Below, piece by piece: positions 32,753 to 42,191 of a DNA stretch of 64,000 nt; within the stretch, counting starts at the first letter, position 1, and every line of letters starts with the position of its first letter. Location: positions 67,251 to 131,250 of the forward strand of contig CAJUAE010000001.1 in NCBI GenBank assembly GCA_910583965.1, in the 5' to 3' direction. The notes below the pieces were generated by a model, which worked only from the letters and a program-made list of their open reading frames with translations, was not told the DNA's origin and ran no database searches. Both the position numbers and the translations under genes were made by a program. This stretch comes from an uncultured Lachnospiraceae bacterium (GTDB lineage: Bacteria; Bacillota; Clostridia; Lachnospirales; Lachnospiraceae).

Positions 32753-33651
32753 TAACAGCAGTGAATGTGACAAAACATTTTGGGGAGGTTATAGCAGTAA
32801 GTGATGTCAATGTGACAATTAAGAACGGAGAAGTCTTTGGATTGATTGGCACAAATGGAGCTGGAAAAAGTACATTTTTGCGTATGGCAGCAGGTGTATT
32901 GAAACCTGATAGTGGGAAAATTTTTGCAGATGATAAAATAATTTATGAAAATGCATCTATTAAGGTAAATATTTTTTATATATCAGATGAACAATATTTT
33001 TTGCCAAATGCCACACCACAGGAAATGGCAAATTTTTATGCGGATTATTTTCCATTGTTTGATAAAATACGATTTGATGAGATGCTTAGAAAGTTTCAGT
33101 TAAAATCAAATAGAAAAATTAATACATTTTCAAAGGGGATGAAAAAGCAACTTTCAGTACTTCTTGGCGTCTGTGCAAATACAAAATATTTGTTTTGTGA
33201 TGAGACTTTTGATGGATTGGACCCTGTTATGCGGCAGGCAGTTAAGAGTATTTTTGCGGGAGAATTATCAGAGCGGGACTTTACACCAGTGATTGCGTCG
33301 CACAACCTGCGAGAGTTAGAGGATATTTGTGATTGTGTTGGAATTTTGCATCAAGGTGGAGTGCTAATGCAGAAGGATTTGGAAGAAATGAAATTGAACA
33401 TTCACAATATACAATGTGTGTTTCAGAGTGCAGAGGAGGAAAAGACAGCGCTTGGTCTATTGGATATTGTTAAAGCGGAGAAAAGGGGAAGTCTGAATGT
33501 TATTACAGTGCGCGGAACAGAAAAAGAGATATTAAATAAAATCAATATGTTTGCACCCGTTTTTGCAGAAATTCTGCCATTGACTCTGGAAGAAATTTTT
33601 ATAAGTGAAACGGAGGTTGTCGGATATGATATCAAAAAACTTATTTTTTAA
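32749..33651 (+). CDS. ABC transporter ATP-binding protein, YtrB-like
   Basis: A 300-aa ATPase. Walker A GTNGAGKS near residue 36-43, a divergent signature FSKGMKKQLS, Walker B YLFCDETFDGLDP (Thr in place of the usual Pro after the Glu) and the H-loop ASHNLREL are in order. The C-terminal 80 residues are the extension found in drug or peptide exporters of this type. It partners the 726-aa membrane protein encoded by the overlapping next gene and is regulated by the GntR protein upstream. Confidence 0.92.
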   Translation: MITAVNVTKHFGEVIAVSDVNVTIKNGEVFGLIGTNGAGKSTFLRMAAGVLKPDSGKIFADDKIIYENASIKVNIFYISDEQYFLPNATPQEMANFYADYFPLFDKIRFDEMLRKFQLKSNRKINTFSKGMKKQLSVLLGVCANTKYLFCDETFDGLDPVMRQAVKSIFAGELSERDFTPVIASHNLRELEDICDCVGILHQGGVLMQKDLEEMKLNIHNIQCVFQSAEEEKTALGLLDIVKAEKRGSLNVITVRGTEKEILNKINMFAPVFAEILPLTLEEIFISETEVVGYDIKKLIF

Positions 33652-35806
33652 ACTGATTAAACAGGATTTCAAGAAAAGAATATGGTGTCCAATTTTGATC
33701 TTTGTTGTATGTTTTCTAAGTTTGGAAGTGCGTATGCTTATGGAGATACAAACGTTTATTCGAACCATTGATGCACATTCTTATGATATTGTTACATATA
33801 TTAGGCAATATTTCTTTGGTAGGGATGCACTGCCTATATCGATTATGGTGTGTTTTGTGGCATTTTTGTGCGGAATAAGCGGATATGCGTATTTGCATTC
33901 TAAGGTTCAGATTGATTTGTACCATAGTCTTCCAGTTAGTAGGTCGCAATTGTTTTGGTCAAGATATCTGTCAGGAATTTTGCAGTTTTTCATTCCTTTT
34001 GTGGTAAATGTAGTTGTTTGTATAGGAATTGCAGTAAGTAAAAAAGCATTTGCCGCAGATGTCATTCTCGCTGTATTGTCTTTTGCTGGAATAGAATTGG
34101 TTGTTTTTGTATTGACATATAGTATGACAGTAATTGCAACAGGACTCACTGGAAATATTATTATTAGTATTTTAGGAACAGGGGTATTATTTGCGTACAG
34201 CACAGGACTTGAATTACTTATCTTTTTAATGTCTTCGCGTTTTTTTGATACCTATACGGTTTATAATAACAGAGGACATTTTGCGTTGGATAATAAAATT
34301 TGGGGGTTCTCGCCGCTTTCTATGATTATTAGACTTTTTGCTAGTCCAAAGAATACAACGATGGAAGATGCCCAGAAATTCTTTAAATATGATACGTCAT
34401 ATGTGTGGGTACTTATTGCAGCAGCAATTTTATATAGTTTGTTAGCATATGTTATATTTATGAAAAGAATGTCTGAGGCAGCAGGAAAATCAATTGCATT
34501 TCGTGTTGCTGAACCAATAATCAAGACAATGGTTACCATACCAGTTGCATTTTTTGCTGGGTTTTTCTTTTGTTCGATTTCCAATACAGATACAAATGAA
34601 TGGTTTTTGTTTGGTGTTATTTTTGGATTTTTTGTTATTTGTATTCTTATGGAAATTATTTATCGAATGGATTTGCGCGGTGCACTGATGCACAAGAAAC
34701 AGCTTTTGTTCAATGCAGCATGTGTAGCATTAATTTTTGTGGTATTTCGGTATGATGTAACAGGATTTGATACTTATGTGCCAGCCGATAGTCAGTTGCA
34801 GAGTTGTGCAGTGTCAATTACGGGGCTTATGCCACTTCAACAGGATATTCAAGTGAATGATTTTGGTAATCATTATTTAAGCGCCTCAGAGTATCGCATG
34901 GCAAATATGGAATTACAAGGAAATCCTAGTGTTATGGAGCTTGCGCGAAAAGCAGCCAAGGAACAACTAACATATCATCAATTTGACTATTATGAAGAGA
35001 TCGAGAAGTCAACTGAATATATAGAAACCTTAGAGAGACAAGAAAACTATCGATATATTGATTTTGGATTTAAACTTTCTAATGGAAAAACGATCTATCG
35101 GAATTATACGATTGACCTTGCAGATGCAGATACTATAAGATTACTTTCAGATATTTTTAATGATTATAATTATAAGATTGGTGCCACACCTGTCTTTAAT
35201 GATGACTGGAAGATTGCCTTTGATGCCATAGTGTGCGAGAATAATTTTATGATACGAGATATTTCACTCACACCAGAAAGACAGTCGAAACTGATTGAAA
35301 CTTATCAAAAAGAATATACAGAGCTTACACTAGACGTTGTTATGCATACACTTCCAATAGGAACAGTGGATTTTAGGGTAAAAGGTAAGATTGATAATCG
35401 TGATTATTTGACAAGTTATTCTAGTGATATGTGTATTTATCCACAGTTTACGGAGACGATTGCCTTGATTAAGGAATATGGTTTTGATATGCTGGAAAAT
35501 CCGACAGCAGAAGATGTGGATTTTATTCAAGTGAGAAAGAAAGATGTGGTTTCCTCATCAAATGGCTCCTATAAAAATCAAACAATGATGGAAGATGAAT
35601 CCAAACAGTATGAATTTACCGATAAGGAACAGATACAACAGATTTTAGATAGTATTATTTGTGATAGATTTTATTGGCCGATTAAGGATTATGCAGATTT
35701 ATTTGACGAGCGATATTCTGTTGAGATTCGATTTAAGAAAAATGACCATGATACCTATAATATTTATCAATTTATCAAGGGACAAGTCCCTTCGTTTATT
35801 AACTAG
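33626..35806 (+). CDS. ABC transporter permease-like membrane protein
   Basis: A 726-aa membrane protein. Hydrophobic segments occur at about residues 15-35, 60-85, 105-135, 145-180, 190-210, 255-280, 300-320, 325-350 and 365-380; the remaining 330 residues are an extracellular or cytoplasmic soluble region with no recognised domain (YHQFDYYEEIEKSTEYIETLER...). The layout of ABC-2-like membrane half plus large soluble tail is common in GntR-YtrB type operons of Clostridia. The ATG at 33626 has GGAGG nine bases upstream and overlaps the ATPase gene by 26 bases. The substrate is unknown. Confidence 0.8.
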   Translation: MISKNLFFKLIKQDFKKRIWCPILIFVVCFLSLEVRMLMEIQTFIRTIDAHSYDIVTYIRQYFFGRDALPISIMVCFVAFLCGISGYAYLHSKVQIDLYHSLPVSRSQLFWSRYLSGILQFFIPFVVNVVVCIGIAVSKKAFAADVILAVLSFAGIELVVFVLTYSMTVIATGLTGNIIISILGTGVLFAYSTGLELLIFLMSSRFFDTYTVYNNRGHFALDNKIWGFSPLSMIIRLFASPKNTTMEDAQKFFKYDTSYVWVLIAAAILYSLLAYVIFMKRMSEAAGKSIAFRVAEPIIKTMVTIPVAFFAGFFFCSISNTDTNEWFLFGVIFGFFVICILMEIIYRMDLRGALMHKKQLLFNAACVALIFVVFRYDVTGFDTYVPADSQLQSCAVSITGLMPLQQDIQVNDFGNHYLSASEYRMANMELQGNPSVMELARKAAKEQLTYHQFDYYEEIEKSTEYIETLERQENYRYIDFGFKLSNGKTIYRNYTIDLADADTIRLLSDIFNDYNYKIGATPVFNDDWKIAFDAIVCENNFMIRDISLTPERQSKLIETYQKEYTELTLDVVMHTLPIGTVDFRVKGKIDNRDYLTSYSSDMCIYPQFTETIALIKEYGFDMLENPTAEDVDFIQVRKKDVVSSSNGSYKNQTMMEDESKQYEFTDKEQIQQILDSIICDRFYWPIKDYADLFDERYSVEIRFKKNDHDTYNIYQFIKGQVPSFIN

Positions 35807-35910
35807 TGAATTCCTTTTATTCTTGTGAGCAAAGAATCAAGTGACTATTGATTGTTGAAACAGATGCTTGATAAATGCTACTTATTTAAACAAAAGTTTA
35901 ATATTAATTC

Positions 35911-35939
35911 TTGTATTGTAAGAGATTTTCAAGTATACT
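35911..35939 (+). promoter_or_regulatory. Promoter candidate upstream of the 36067 gene
   Basis: TTGTAT (35911-35916), 17-base spacer, TATACT (35934-35939). The rest of the 260-base gap is A+T-rich without further visible structure, and the leader would be about 120 bases long. Confidence 0.5.
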
Positions 35940-36066
35940 ATAGATAAAAGGAAAACTTTTTTGGAATGGTGTACTTATAAAAAGGGGTATATAAATATAT
36001 ATTGCGGTTAACAAGCAAATATTTTATAATTAAGCATATAAATCGGGATTTGAGGAGGAGAAGACC

Positions 36067-36513
36067 GTGATAGAGCTAAATGCGTTTAAAAAGTTAATGG
36101 AGGAAAATGATGACCGCCTACCTCTTTTGACACTTGACGAATTTTTTGAGGGAAATACGGAGGAAGATTCCATTGCACCAAATGATTGTGACTTTGGACG
36201 CCCTTCCATTGCTGAAATATGGGAACTGATGCGGGAACTTGAGAAAAGACCAGATGTCGCATGGATTCGCATTGAACTGCACAATGACACGGAAATTACA
36301 GAATATGATGGAAAAGAGGTATTGGTTCTTGCGGGAGAATCGCCCATAATATGTACATCTCTTTCAGCATCGGAATTGGAAACGCTTGCGAGATGCGAAT
36401 GGTTGTGTTCGGGAGGGGCAGAGGAATGGGAGGAATCTGCGATGGATTCCCTATTTTCCTGTAGACCACCTGTGCCTGATGGTTTTCATTGTTTTGCCAT
36501 TGTATGGGATTGA
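36067..36513 (+). CDS. Hypothetical acidic protein, 148 aa
   Basis: Not recognised. Soluble, acidic (pI clearly low by composition), with a central alternating pattern DVAWIRIELHNDTEITEYDGKEVLVLAGESP that suggests a beta-sheet core, and several Cys and Trp residues in the C-terminal third (CEWLCSGGAEEWEESAMDSLFSCRPP). It starts at a GTG behind GGAGGAG, an excellent site, so it is very probably translated. No partner gene is close; an R1 repeat lies downstream. Confidence 0.7.
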   Translation: MIELNAFKKLMEENDDRLPLLTLDEFFEGNTEEDSIAPNDCDFGRPSIAEIWELMRELEKRPDVAWIRIELHNDTEITEYDGKEVLVLAGESPIICTSLSASELETLARCEWLCSGGAEEWEESAMDSLFSCRPPVPDGFHCFAIVWD

Positions 36514-36957
36514 TAGCGCAACAAAAATTTCAGTTTGAAGAATTGTCAGGTAAGTGCGAATTTAGTAGTCACATGTTAAGCATTTTGCTTCAAATTATAA
36601 GCAGTAAAAATACAATTCCGAAAAAGAACAGAGAAAAAGCGATTGAAAAGTGAGGGGTTAGTGTGAGAAGAACTTCTAATCACTCGCAGCAAGGCTGCTT
36701 CGCGAAGAAGTTCTAAGTCTCACACCAAGAAATGCCTGAAATACGGCATTTCTCATCTGAATTTATGATTCCGTGAAGCGGAATCATGGGAGTTCGTGTG
36801 AAATTAAAATTTCATATCTCCTGATTTGTATGCCCGCAAAAGCGGGCAGATGGGAGTTCGTGTGAAAAATAAATTTTTCACACGGCAAATTTGTGCTTAC
36901 GCATTGTGAACAGAGTTCACATTAAATTTGCAGATTTTGGTAAGAATGGAGATTTTT
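36514..36957. other. Intergenic region containing R1 repeats
   Basis: The 444-base gap has no credible gene. 36661-36884 is occupied by R1 copy C, and a further small hairpin GTGAAC-aga-GTTCAC lies at about 36906-36920. The first 140 bases show no structure. A GGAG at 36948-36951 is the ribosome site for the TerD-VWA gene. Confidence 0.6.
36661..36884 (+). repeat. R1 modular palindromic repeat, copy C
   Basis: The longest chain with copy E. In order: long palindrome GTGTGAGAAGAACTTCT / AGAAGTTCTaagtCTCACAC around GCAGC-aaG-GCTGC; GAGAAATGCC-type hairpin (AGAAATGCC/GGCATTTCT); flanked module with GATTCCG/CGGAATC arms (36760-36792); GTGTGAAATT/AATTTCA hairpin; flanked module with GCCCGC/GCGGGC arms (36823-36856); terminal GTGTGAAAAAT/ATTTTTCACAC. 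Confidence 0.87.
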
Positions 36958-38301
36958 ATGGAACTATTACGAGGAATGAGAGATAGACTTGATAAGTATG
37001 TAGACATAAATTCTGAAATTTGTGTTAATATGAGCACAATGGGTTCTGCAGTATATGATTTTTGTTGTTTTGGTATAGATAAGGAAGGCAAACTTTCCGA
37101 TGACAGATATATGATATTTTACAATCAGTTAGTATCACCTGCTGACGAGATTCGTTTTGTATTGGGAAGTAATTCTTCGGAATTTCGTATTCAATTAGCA
37201 AAGCTGCCAATGAGCATTGATAAGCTGGTATTCACGGTAAGTATTGATGGAAATGGTACGATGGGTCAGATTACAAAACACAATTTTCAGTTATCACAAA
37301 ATAATGTGACTGAGATGGAAATGGAATTGCTAGGCACTGATTTCAATATGGAAAAGGCAATTATTTCTGTTGAGCTTTATCGGAAAGATGGATGGCGTAT
37401 CGCTGCTGCTGCGAAGGGTTTTAATGGTGGTTTGTCAGCACTTTTAAAATCTTTTGGTGGGGAGGAGATTTCATCAAGTGTTTCTGATACGAATTGTATA
37501 AGTGCATCACAAAAGCAGGAGAGCAAGACGGAAGATGAATTAACCCAGAAAGTTATGGGAAAGATCAGCTTATCAAAGGATAAAGTAAATCTTGAAAAGC
37601 ATGTGGTCAATCTTAGTAAATGTATTGTTGATTTGGGGAAAAAGAGTGGTGTTGCTCTTGGCTCTACAAAGGCAAGAGTTGTTGTTGTTCTTGATTATAG
37701 TGGATCTATGAGCCGTCTTTACTTACAAGGGACAGTACAACACACAATCAATAGGCTTGTTCCATTAGGTTTGACTTTTGACGATAATGGATCGATTGAT
37801 ATCTATTTGTTTCAGAATGACTTTATAAAATTAACAGATTTGACCCTTTCTAATTATGAAAATTATGTGCGGGATATTATACTGACCTCTGGTTACCGAA
37901 TGGGTGGAACAAGCTATGCACCTGTACTCAGAGCGATTATAGAAGGTAAAATTTGCCAAAGAACAGGATTTTTAGGATTTAATACTGAGATAAAGACAGA
38001 AAATGCGATCGTAAATGATAAAGAGACAACGTTTATTCTTTTTATTACAGATGGTGAAAATTGTGACAGGGAAGAAACGAATCGAATTATTAAAAAGTCA
38101 TCTGATATGAATGTGTTTATTCAATTTATAGGAATTGGGAATGAAAAATTTAAATATTTAAAGAGTCTTGATGAAATGTCTGGAAGAATAAGAGATAATA
38201 CTGGTTTTGCAAAGATGGAGGATTTGGATAAGGCAGATGATAAGGAATTATATACAAATGTTCTTGATCAGTTTGCAAAATGGTTGAAGGGATTACAATA
38301 A
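36958..38301 (+). CDS. TerD-VWA fusion protein (TerF-like)
   Basis: A 447-aa cytoplasmic protein. Residues about 1-165 form a TerD-like domain (NMSTMGSAVYDFCCFGIDKEGKLSDDRYMIFYN, then FTVSIDGNG); after a linker, residues about 240-447 are a von Willebrand A domain with an intact MIDAS: D246-Y-S-G-S, the Thr of GGTSYAPVL and the Asp of FITDGENCD. This is the architecture of TerF in tellurite and stress-response gene clusters. No other ter genes are present here, so it is an orphan. ATG at 36958 is preferred for GGAG upstream; two earlier in-frame starts exist. Confidence 0.85.
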   Translation: MELLRGMRDRLDKYVDINSEICVNMSTMGSAVYDFCCFGIDKEGKLSDDRYMIFYNQLVSPADEIRFVLGSNSSEFRIQLAKLPMSIDKLVFTVSIDGNGTMGQITKHNFQLSQNNVTEMEMELLGTDFNMEKAIISVELYRKDGWRIAAAAKGFNGGLSALLKSFGGEEISSSVSDTNCISASQKQESKTEDELTQKVMGKISLSKDKVNLEKHVVNLSKCIVDLGKKSGVALGSTKARVVVVLDYSGSMSRLYLQGTVQHTINRLVPLGLTFDDNGSIDIYLFQNDFIKLTDLTLSNYENYVRDIILTSGYRMGGTSYAPVLRAIIEGKICQRTGFLGFNTEIKTENAIVNDKETTFILFITDGENCDREETNRIIKKSSDMNVFIQFIGIGNEKFKYLKSLDEMSGRIRDNTGFAKMEDLDKADDKELYTNVLDQFAKWLKGLQ

Positions 38302-38355
38302 GGATTCAATAAGAGTTGTTAACACTAAAAACAAACATATGTATAGGAGATACCT

Positions 38356-39258
38356 ATGAATTACAATGAACTAAAATTTACAGATAATTTCATTTTCTGC
38401 AAAGTATTAGAGAATAATTTGGAGTTATGTAGACAACTTTTGGAGTTAATACTTAAAGTCAAGATAAAGAAAGTGATTTTTGCTGATAAAGAAAAGGTAC
38501 TAGATATCACGCCTGATGGTAAAAGTGTTCGTCTTGATATTTATGTCGAGGACAATACTGGTACTGTGTATAATATTGAAATGCAAGTTGCACCAAAACG
38601 TAATTTGCCCAAAAGATCAAGATATTATCAAGGAATGATAGATCTAAATTCCATAGAAAAAGGCGCGAAGTATAATGCTTTAAAAAAGAGTTTTATAATT
38701 TTTATATGTATGTTTGATCCGTTTAACGAGGATTTACCTATATATACTTTTACAAACAGGTGCAAAGAAAAGTTACAATTAGAGCTTGGAGATGAAACAA
38801 CGAAAGTATTTATAAATCCTTATGGTAATACAGAAGAACTATCGTCAGATCTTAAGTTGTTTTTTGATTATCTTAAAGAAGAAATTGCTCAAAGTGAGTT
38901 TACCAAGATGATAGATATAGAAGTGGAAAAGGTAAGACAAAACAAGGAATGGAGGCGTGAATATATGACATGGATATCAGAACTTGAAGAATCAAAAGAG
39001 GAAGCAAGAGAAGAAGGAAGGGAAGAAGGAAGGGAAGAAGGAAGGGAAGAAGGAAGGGAAGAAGGAGAACTTCTACATTTAATTAAAACTATTTATAAGA
39101 AAATGTTAAAGAGCAAGACGAACGACGAAATTGCAGATGAAGTTGAAGAAAGTATCGAAACAATTGAACAGATTAAGCAAGTAATTATAGCATATAAGAG
39201 AGATCATAAGAACGAAGAATTTAACGCTGGTAAAGTGTTAGAATATTACAAAAAATAG
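38356..39258 (+). CDS. Rpn/PD-(D/E)XK nuclease-family protein with EEGR repeats
   Basis: Member of the recombination-promoting nuclease (transposase_31/Rpn) family, 300 aa. The PD-(D/E)XK core is visible: D61 in SVRLDIYVED and E75-x-Q77 in YNIEMQ, with the conserved opening LKFTDNFIFCKVL and RSRYYQGMIDL. A charged region, E-E-x-R-E-E-G-R, repeats about five times (around residues 217-237, DNA 39007-39066) before a helical C-terminal domain. Family members cut DNA and can stimulate RecA-independent recombination; others are defence-related. The 12-base tandem DNA repeat could vary in copy number without shifting frame. Confidence 0.86.
   Translation: MNYNELKFTDNFIFCKVLENNLELCRQLLELILKVKIKKVIFADKEKVLDITPDGKSVRLDIYVEDNTGTVYNIEMQVAPKRNLPKRSRYYQGMIDLNSIEKGAKYNALKKSFIIFICMFDPFNEDLPIYTFTNRCKEKLQLELGDETTKVFINPYGNTEELSSDLKLFFDYLKEEIAQSEFTKMIDIEVEKVRQNKEWRREYMTWISELEESKEEAREEGREEGREEGREEGREEGELLHLIKTIYKKMLKSKTNDEIADEVEESIETIEQIKQVIIAYKRDHKNEEFNAGKVLEYYKK
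39007..39066 (+). repeat. In-frame 12-bp tandem repeat GAAGAAGGAAGG
   Basis: About five near-identical 12-base units encode (EEGR)n. Slippage would add or remove four residues in frame. Confidence 0.9.
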
Positions 39259-39609
39259 ATGTATTGATTTTTGTAATAAATTAAGAAGTGCTTCTAATCA
39301 CTCACAGCAGAGGTTGCTTTGCGAAAGTGTTAAGTTTCACGCCGAAAAACGCCAAAGACAGGCGTTTTTCATTTTGATTTGAGGTCCGTTAAACAGGCGA
39401 ATGGGAGTTTGAATGTAGTAAATAAAGAAAAATGGTTATATAGATTTATTTGATGTGTAAAATAGATAGCTTCGTCTATCTAAGGATTGAAGTCTTCTGT
39501 AAAATATCTAAAAAAATAATTAACAAAAGCGTTCTCTTGTGATAAAATATTGGTATATAATTTAATTATAATAAAATTTATATAAATGTGTAAACAGGAG
39601 GAAAACAGC
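39259..39609. other. Intergenic region with R1 repeat and lactonase promoter region
   Basis: A 351-base gap without a gene. 39283-39408 is R1 copy D. The remaining 200 bases are A+T-rich; GGTATATAATTTAATTATAA near 39550 contains TATAAT and is a plausible -10 region. AGGAGG at 39597-39602 is the lactonase ribosome site. Confidence 0.55.
39283..39408 (+). repeat. R1 modular palindromic repeat, copy D (degenerate)
   Basis: Contains a truncated long palindrome (AGTGCTTCTAATCACTCACAGCAGAGGT.. partially pairing with GTGTTAAGTTTCACG), an AAAAACGCC/GGCGTTTTT hairpin, and a flanked module GATTTGAGGTCCGTTAAACAGGCGAATGGGAG (written here as arms GTCCGTT/AACAGGC, imperfect). It looks like a decaying copy. 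Confidence 0.7.
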
Positions 39610-40665
39610 ATGGCAGAAAAGAAATGTGTAGCTTATGTATCAACATATACTATGGGCGATAAACATGGCATTAAAATTTATGATGTTGATATGGAACATG
39701 GGCGTTTTGAGGAGAAAGGTGAAGTACACATTACCAATTCTTCATACGTCACAATCTCACACAACCGAAAGTATCTTTATGCAATAACGGATACAGGTGT
39801 TTCTAGCTATAAGATTTTGCCAGATGGAAATTTGGAGTTTGTAAACACCGCTTCGACAAACAGCATGAGAGGATGTTATCTCTCTACAGATTATGAGGAC
39901 AAGTTCTTATTTTGTGCGGGATATCATGATGGGAAAATCACAGTGTTACATCTGGATTCCAGCACAGGGGCTGTGGATGCTATCACAGACGAAGTATTTC
40001 ATAGAGGACTTGGAAGTATTGCGGAAAGAAGCTATCGGCCGCATATTAGCTGTGTGAAAATGACAAGAGATAATAAGTATCTCTGTGCGGCAGACCTTGG
40101 GATTGACTATGTAAATATTTATCGTCTGGATCATGACAGAGGAGTTTTACGACAAGTAGATATTATTCGATGTGATATCGATTCTGCACCACGACATTTA
40201 AAATTCTCAGAAGATGGACGTTTTTTGTATATTGTAAGTGAGATGAAGAACTGTATTGATGTATATGAATATCATGAGGAGGACAATGTGCCATTTTTTG
40301 ACCTGATTCAGACAATTCCTACATCGGATAAGTTTGAATATAAGGGAGTGGCAGCAAGTGCTTTAAATATTTCTTTTGATGGTAGATATATTATTACCTC
40401 CACAGCAGGTGACAATTGTGTTTCGTTGTTTGAGATTAATCAGAAAACAGGGGAACTAACTAAATTGTTTTATCTGCCAGTTAGTGGAGAGTATCCAAAG
40501 GATGCAGCACTCTTTCCAGATAATAAGCATCTGGTAAGTTTAAATCATGAATCAAATACAATGACCTTTTTTAGAGTAAATTATGAAGAAAATTATATGG
40601 TAATGAATGGAAAAGAGCTTGAGATTAATCAGGCGAATTGCATTATATTCCATGAACTTTCATAA
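39610..40665 (+). CDS. Lactonase-family beta-propeller protein
   Basis: A 351-aa seven-bladed propeller of the YkgB/6-phosphogluconolactonase (PF10282) family. Repeating blades are visible: SSYVTISHNRKYLYAI, RPHISCVKMTRDNKYLCAADLG, APRHLKFSEDGRFLYIVSE, and KDAALFPDNKHLVSLNHESNT. It may hydrolyse 6-phosphogluconolactone in the cytoplasm, but many family members have unknown substrates and no pentose-phosphate genes are nearby. The ATG at 39610 with AGGAGG upstream is chosen over an earlier in-frame start at 39586. A clear terminator follows. Confidence 0.87.
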   Translation: MAEKKCVAYVSTYTMGDKHGIKIYDVDMEHGRFEEKGEVHITNSSYVTISHNRKYLYAITDTGVSSYKILPDGNLEFVNTASTNSMRGCYLSTDYEDKFLFCAGYHDGKITVLHLDSSTGAVDAITDEVFHRGLGSIAERSYRPHISCVKMTRDNKYLCAADLGIDYVNIYRLDHDRGVLRQVDIIRCDIDSAPRHLKFSEDGRFLYIVSEMKNCIDVYEYHEEDNVPFFDLIQTIPTSDKFEYKGVAASALNISFDGRYIITSTAGDNCVSLFEINQKTGELTKLFYLPVSGEYPKDAALFPDNKHLVSLNHESNTMTFFRVNYEENYMVMNGKELEINQANCIIFHELS

Positions 40666-40683
40666 TGAATAATACTTCTGCAG

Positions 40684-40707
40684 AAAGTGGCTTTAGGCCA
40701 CTTTTTT
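40684..40707 (+). terminator. Terminator after the lactonase gene
   Basis: AAGTGGC and GCCACTT pair around TTTAG, followed by TTTT. It immediately precedes an R2 repeat. Confidence 0.8.
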
Positions 40708-40709
40708 GG

Positions 40710-40791
40710 CACACAGACGCGGAAAGGAACGATGCAGCAAAAGCTGATCGCGTCCGAGCAGGGAAGATAGACTTTCCCTGCTCAATTGTAT
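40710..40791. repeat. R2 composite palindromic repeat, copy a
   Basis: Two hairpins. GACGCG/CGCGTC (40716-40754) encloses an AAAGGAA stretch and the small hairpin CAGC-aaaa-GCTG; then GAGCAGGGAA/CTTTCCCTGCTC (40755-40783). The same two-hairpin design recurs around 60.2 and 61.1 kb. It lies between convergent genes and may help terminate aroC transcription. Confidence 0.75.
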
Positions 40792-40821
40792 AGACTTGTA
40801 TAGAGAAAAAGATCTTTAATA

Positions 40822-41934
40822 TTACGAATAAAAATTTTTTATCTTGTCTACTCTGGCAGTCATATTTTGTAATAACATATCTAACACTGTGACTGCTGTC
40901 ATTGACTCTACGACGACAACAGCTCTTGGAACAATAATTGGGTCGTGTCTTCCTTTGATTTGGATTGTAATTTCCTCTCCATTTTTATTAATTGTATCTT
41001 GCTTCTGAAAAATGGATGGAGTAGGTTTGAAATAGGCCCTTAGAATAAGTTCCGAACCGTCACTGATACCACCTAGGACTCCTCCTGCATGATTTGTGGT
41101 TTTGATTACAGAAGAACCATTTATCCGAAAATGATCATTGTTAGAAGAACCATTTGCAGACGCAGCTTTGATGCCATCGCCAATCTCGAATGCTTTTACG
41201 GCGCCGATTGACAGGATTGCTTTCGCAAGGTTGGCATCTAATTTTTCAAAGACGGGTTCCCCGATTCCCGCAGGTAGATTAACGACACGACAGGCAATAA
41301 TTCCGCCTGCAGAGTCTAATTTTTCCATACATTCTTTTAAATAAGCTTCTGCTTTGCGTGAAGTATCTTTGTCTGGCATACCTGTTGGATTATTTCTGGC
41401 TTCGTCAATATCAATACAATTTAAGGGACGTTCTGGATTTGGTATTTCAATTGGACCGATTGCCTGCGTGTAAGCAGAAATTGTAATACCGAGTTCGAGC
41501 AGAAGTTTTGACGCGATAGCACCTGCTGCAACACGCCCAATCGTTTCGCGCCCAGAGGAGCGTCCGCCTCCGCGATAGTCTCTAAATCCGTATTTTTGAT
41601 CGAAGGTATAGTCTGCGTGTCCAGGGCGGTAGTAGGATGCAATCTCACTATAGTCAGCAGATCTTTGCGCGGTATTTTGCACAACCATAGAGATAGGAGT
41701 GCCAGTTGTTTTTCCTTCAAAGATACCAGAGAGAATTTCAACGTTGTCCGATTCTTTTCTTTGCGTTGTAAAACGAGAGGAACCAGGTTTTCGTCGGTCA
41801 AGAAAAGATTGGATGTCCATTTCATTTAAGGCAAGACCAGCCGGACAGCCATCAACCACAACACCAATTCCAGAGCCATGGGATTCTCCCCAAGTAGTGA
41901 TTTTAAATATATTTCCAAATGTTGAACCTGACAT
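40822..41934 (-). CDS. aroC: Chorismate synthase
   Basis: Last step of the shikimate pathway: anti-1,4 elimination of phosphate from EPSP to give chorismate, requiring reduced FMN. 370 aa, usual length. Signatures: TTWGESHGSGIGVVVDGCPAGL at the N-terminus, RPGHADYTFDQKYGFRDYRGGGRSSGRETIGRVAAGAIA (the FMN-binding AroC signature), and the C-terminal RHDPIIVPRAVVVVESM. No other aro genes are adjacent. Monocistronic on the minus strand, with divergent tgt upstream. Confidence 0.96.
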   Translation of the reverse strand: MSGSTFGNIFKITTWGESHGSGIGVVVDGCPAGLALNEMDIQSFLDRRKPGSSRFTTQRKESDNVEILSGIFEGKTTGTPISMVVQNTAQRSADYSEIASYYRPGHADYTFDQKYGFRDYRGGGRSSGRETIGRVAAGAIASKLLLELGITISAYTQAIGPIEIPNPERPLNCIDIDEARNNPTGMPDKDTSRKAEAYLKECMEKLDSAGGIIACRVVNLPAGIGEPVFEKLDANLAKAILSIGAVKAFEIGDGIKAASANGSSNNDHFRINGSSVIKTTNHAGGVLGGISDGSELILRAYFKPTPSIFQKQDTINKNGEEITIQIKGRHDPIIVPRAVVVVESMTAVTVLDMLLQNMTARVDKIKNFYS

Positions 41935-42003
41935 AATTGATTTTTCCTTTCAATTTTTAAAGATTTAAAGATGTTATTAGTATTTTGGGTATGGTGTGTG
42001 CAT

Positions 42004-42029
42004 GAGTAGAAGATTCAGTTTTTCTACTC
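42004..42029. repeat. R2-type GAGTAG/CTACTC hairpin, degenerate
   Basis: GAGTAGAAGATTCAG then TTTTTCTACTC pairs over about eight bases. It lies in the divergent aroC/tgt gap, where a terminator is not expected, which supports its being a repeat remnant rather than a dedicated terminator. Confidence 0.5.
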
Positions 42030-42191
42030 AATTTTATCTTGTAAGAATTTTGTCGCAACAAATATTATAAATGTAAAATGCACAAAAATCAAGAAGTAGT
42101 ATTTTTCTATAATTCCTAATGCAAAATTGGAAAGAGTATGTTATGATGGAACAGATATAATGAGATGGTAGTTTTTGAGGAGTTGAAATGG

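Noticed and set aside
39007..39066. CRISPR-like direct repeats
   Set aside because: The 12-base units are contiguous and in frame within a coding region, with no spacers.
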